Below are positions 7,026 to 7,964 of a stretch of 7,964 nt of DNA, in pieces. Under the pieces are notes generated by a model, which was not told the DNA's origin, searched no databases, and worked only from the letters and a program-made list of their open reading frames with translations. Origin of the DNA: Chloroflexota bacterium (GTDB taxonomy: Bacteria > Chloroflexota > Dehalococcoidia > UBA3495). The stretch lies in the NCBI GenBank assembly GCA_022576105.1, contig JACZRM010000072.1, forward strand, positions 1-7,964. Reading direction: 5' to 3'. The number at the start of each line of letters is the position of its first letter. Position 1 is the first letter of the stretch. A program made the translations under genes and the position numbers.

Positions 7026-7964
7026 ATGGCCAAACGCCGGGTCACCAAGCCGGTCTACGTGGGTGGAGTCAAAGTCGGCGGCGGCGCCGACATCACGGTG
7101 CAGTCGATGACCAAGACCGACACCCGGGATGTCGCGGCCACCGTTAGGCAGATCCACGAATTGGAAGAGGCTGGCTGCGAGATAATCCGCAGCGCTGTGC
7201 CCGACATGGAAGCGGCCAAAGCCATGCGGGAAATCAAGAAGCAAATCCACATTCCACTCATTGCCGACATCCACTTTCACTACAAATTGGCCCTGGAGTG
7301 CGCTGAAGGCGGGGTAGACTGCCTCCGGCTGAACCCGGGCAACCTGCGCAATGAAGAGCAGGTGCGTGAGGTGGTTAATCAGGCCAAAGCGCGCAACATT
7401 CCAATACGCATCGGCGTCAATTTCGGCAGCCTGCCCCCGGTGGGCGGTATCGGCCGCACCCGGGGTTTCTCCCGGCACATGGACCTGGTGAACCATCTGC
7501 CCAAGGCTGACCAGGCTCAGGAAGGCCAGTACAGCGTCGTCGACCACATGTTGGCCACCGCCTTGTGGGAGATCAGCTTCCTGGAGCAGCTGGACTTTGA
7601 CCAGATCAAGATTTCGATGAAGGCTTTCGACGTACCCACCACCGTTGAAGCCTACCGCCGTCTGGCGGAAATGGTGCCTTATCCCATGCATCTGGGCATC
7701 ACCGAAGCCGGTACCGTTCAGTCCGGCTCCATCCGTACCGCCGTGGGCCTGGGCATATTACTCTATGAAGGCATTGGCGACACCATCCGGGTTTCGCTCA
7801 GCGGAGATTCCACGGAGGAAGTGGCCGCCGGCTACGAGATTCTCAAATCGCTGAACCTGCGCAACAAAGGGACTACTCTGGTGGCCTGCCCCAGTTGCGG
7901 CCGGGCCGACGTGGACGTGATCAAGCTGGCCAATCAGGTTGACGAGCTGCGCAAGCAAAGCAAG
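7026..7964 (+). CDS. ispG: (E)-4-hydroxy-3-methylbut-2-enyl-diphosphate synthase, 3'-truncated by window edge
   Basis: IspG (GcpE) is a [4Fe-4S] enzyme that reductively converts methylerythritol cyclodiphosphate to HMBPP, the penultimate MEP-pathway step. It is cytoplasmic. 313 codons are present without a stop; E. coli IspG is about 372 aa. Landmarks of the TIM-barrel domain are VQSMTKTDT (25-33), ADIHFHYKLAL, RLNPGN, IRIGVNFGS (127-135), KISMKAFD, HLGITEAG and EGIGDTIRVSLSGD. ACPSCGR supplies the first two cluster cysteines, Cys288 and Cys291; the remaining Cys and Glu ligands would lie past the right edge. Between GSLPP and LDFDQ the chain is about 20 residues longer than the recalled E. 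coli protein. The gene sits 245 nt after rseP behind a terminator and has its own TATAAT box and leader repeats, so it is probably a separate transcription unit, although its pathway partner dxr is two genes upstream. Confidence 0.96.
   Translation, partial: MAKRRVTKPVYVGGVKVGGGADITVQSMTKTDTRDVAATVRQIHELEEAGCEIIRSAVPDMEAAKAMREIKKQIHIPLIADIHFHYKLALECAEGGVDCLRLNPGNLRNEEQVREVVNQAKARNIPIRIGVNFGSLPPVGGIGRTRGFSRHMDLVNHLPKADQAQEGQYSVVDHMLATALWEISFLEQLDFDQIKISMKAFDVPTTVEAYRRLAEMVPYPMHLGITEAGTVQSGSIRTAVGLGILLYEGIGDTIRVSLSGDSTEEVAAGYEILKSLNLRNKGTTLVACPSCGRADVDVIKLANQVDELRKQSK

Overview
The window holds a bacterial housekeeping cluster, nine genes all on the + strand: rpsB (5' end missing), tsf, pyrH, frr, uppS, cdsA, dxr, rseP and ispG (3' end missing). 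Base composition is moderately GC-rich and even across the genes. No mobile element, CRISPR array, tRNA, rRNA or sign of foreign insertion is visible. The gene order, the very short EF-Ts (167 aa) and the use of the MEP isoprenoid route suggest a member of the Chloroflexota, most likely a Dehalococcoidia/SAR202-like lineage. This placement is an inference from recalled gene order and protein character, not from a search.

Region 1 (1-2748) is a translation and nucleotide block. Ribosomal protein S2 and elongation factor Ts form the usual pair, followed by UMP kinase and ribosome recycling factor. Region 2 (2752-6780) is an envelope and lipid block. UppS makes the long-chain polyprenyl carrier precursor, CdsA makes CDP-diacylglycerol, Dxr commits carbon to isoprenoid synthesis, and RseP is a site-2 intramembrane protease. 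Genes from tsf to rseP are separated by at most 14 nt or overlap by 4 nt, so they look like one translationally coupled transcript. It ends at a hairpin terminator at about 6824-6856.

Region 3 (6781-7025) is the only sizeable intergenic stretch (245 bp). It holds the terminator, a consensus TATAAT box, and two sets of repeats that share a 14-bp period. One is a pair of TAACATTT boxes upstream of the TATAAT box. The other is three tandem 14-mers between that box and the ispG start. Region 4 (7026-7964) is ispG, a late MEP-pathway enzyme with its own apparent promoter, running off the right edge.

The gene content is ordinary. The points worth a second look are an extra domain of about 85 residues, DUF5666-like in pattern, inside RseP between the HExxH helix and the IPLGG loop; a Pro in Dxr where the E. 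coli enzyme has the conserved active-site His153; the 14-bp-period repeats upstream of ispG; an internal extension of about 20 residues in IspG; a stripped-down EF-Ts; and a long acidic tail on S2. I see no evidence of a previously undescribed multi-gene system.
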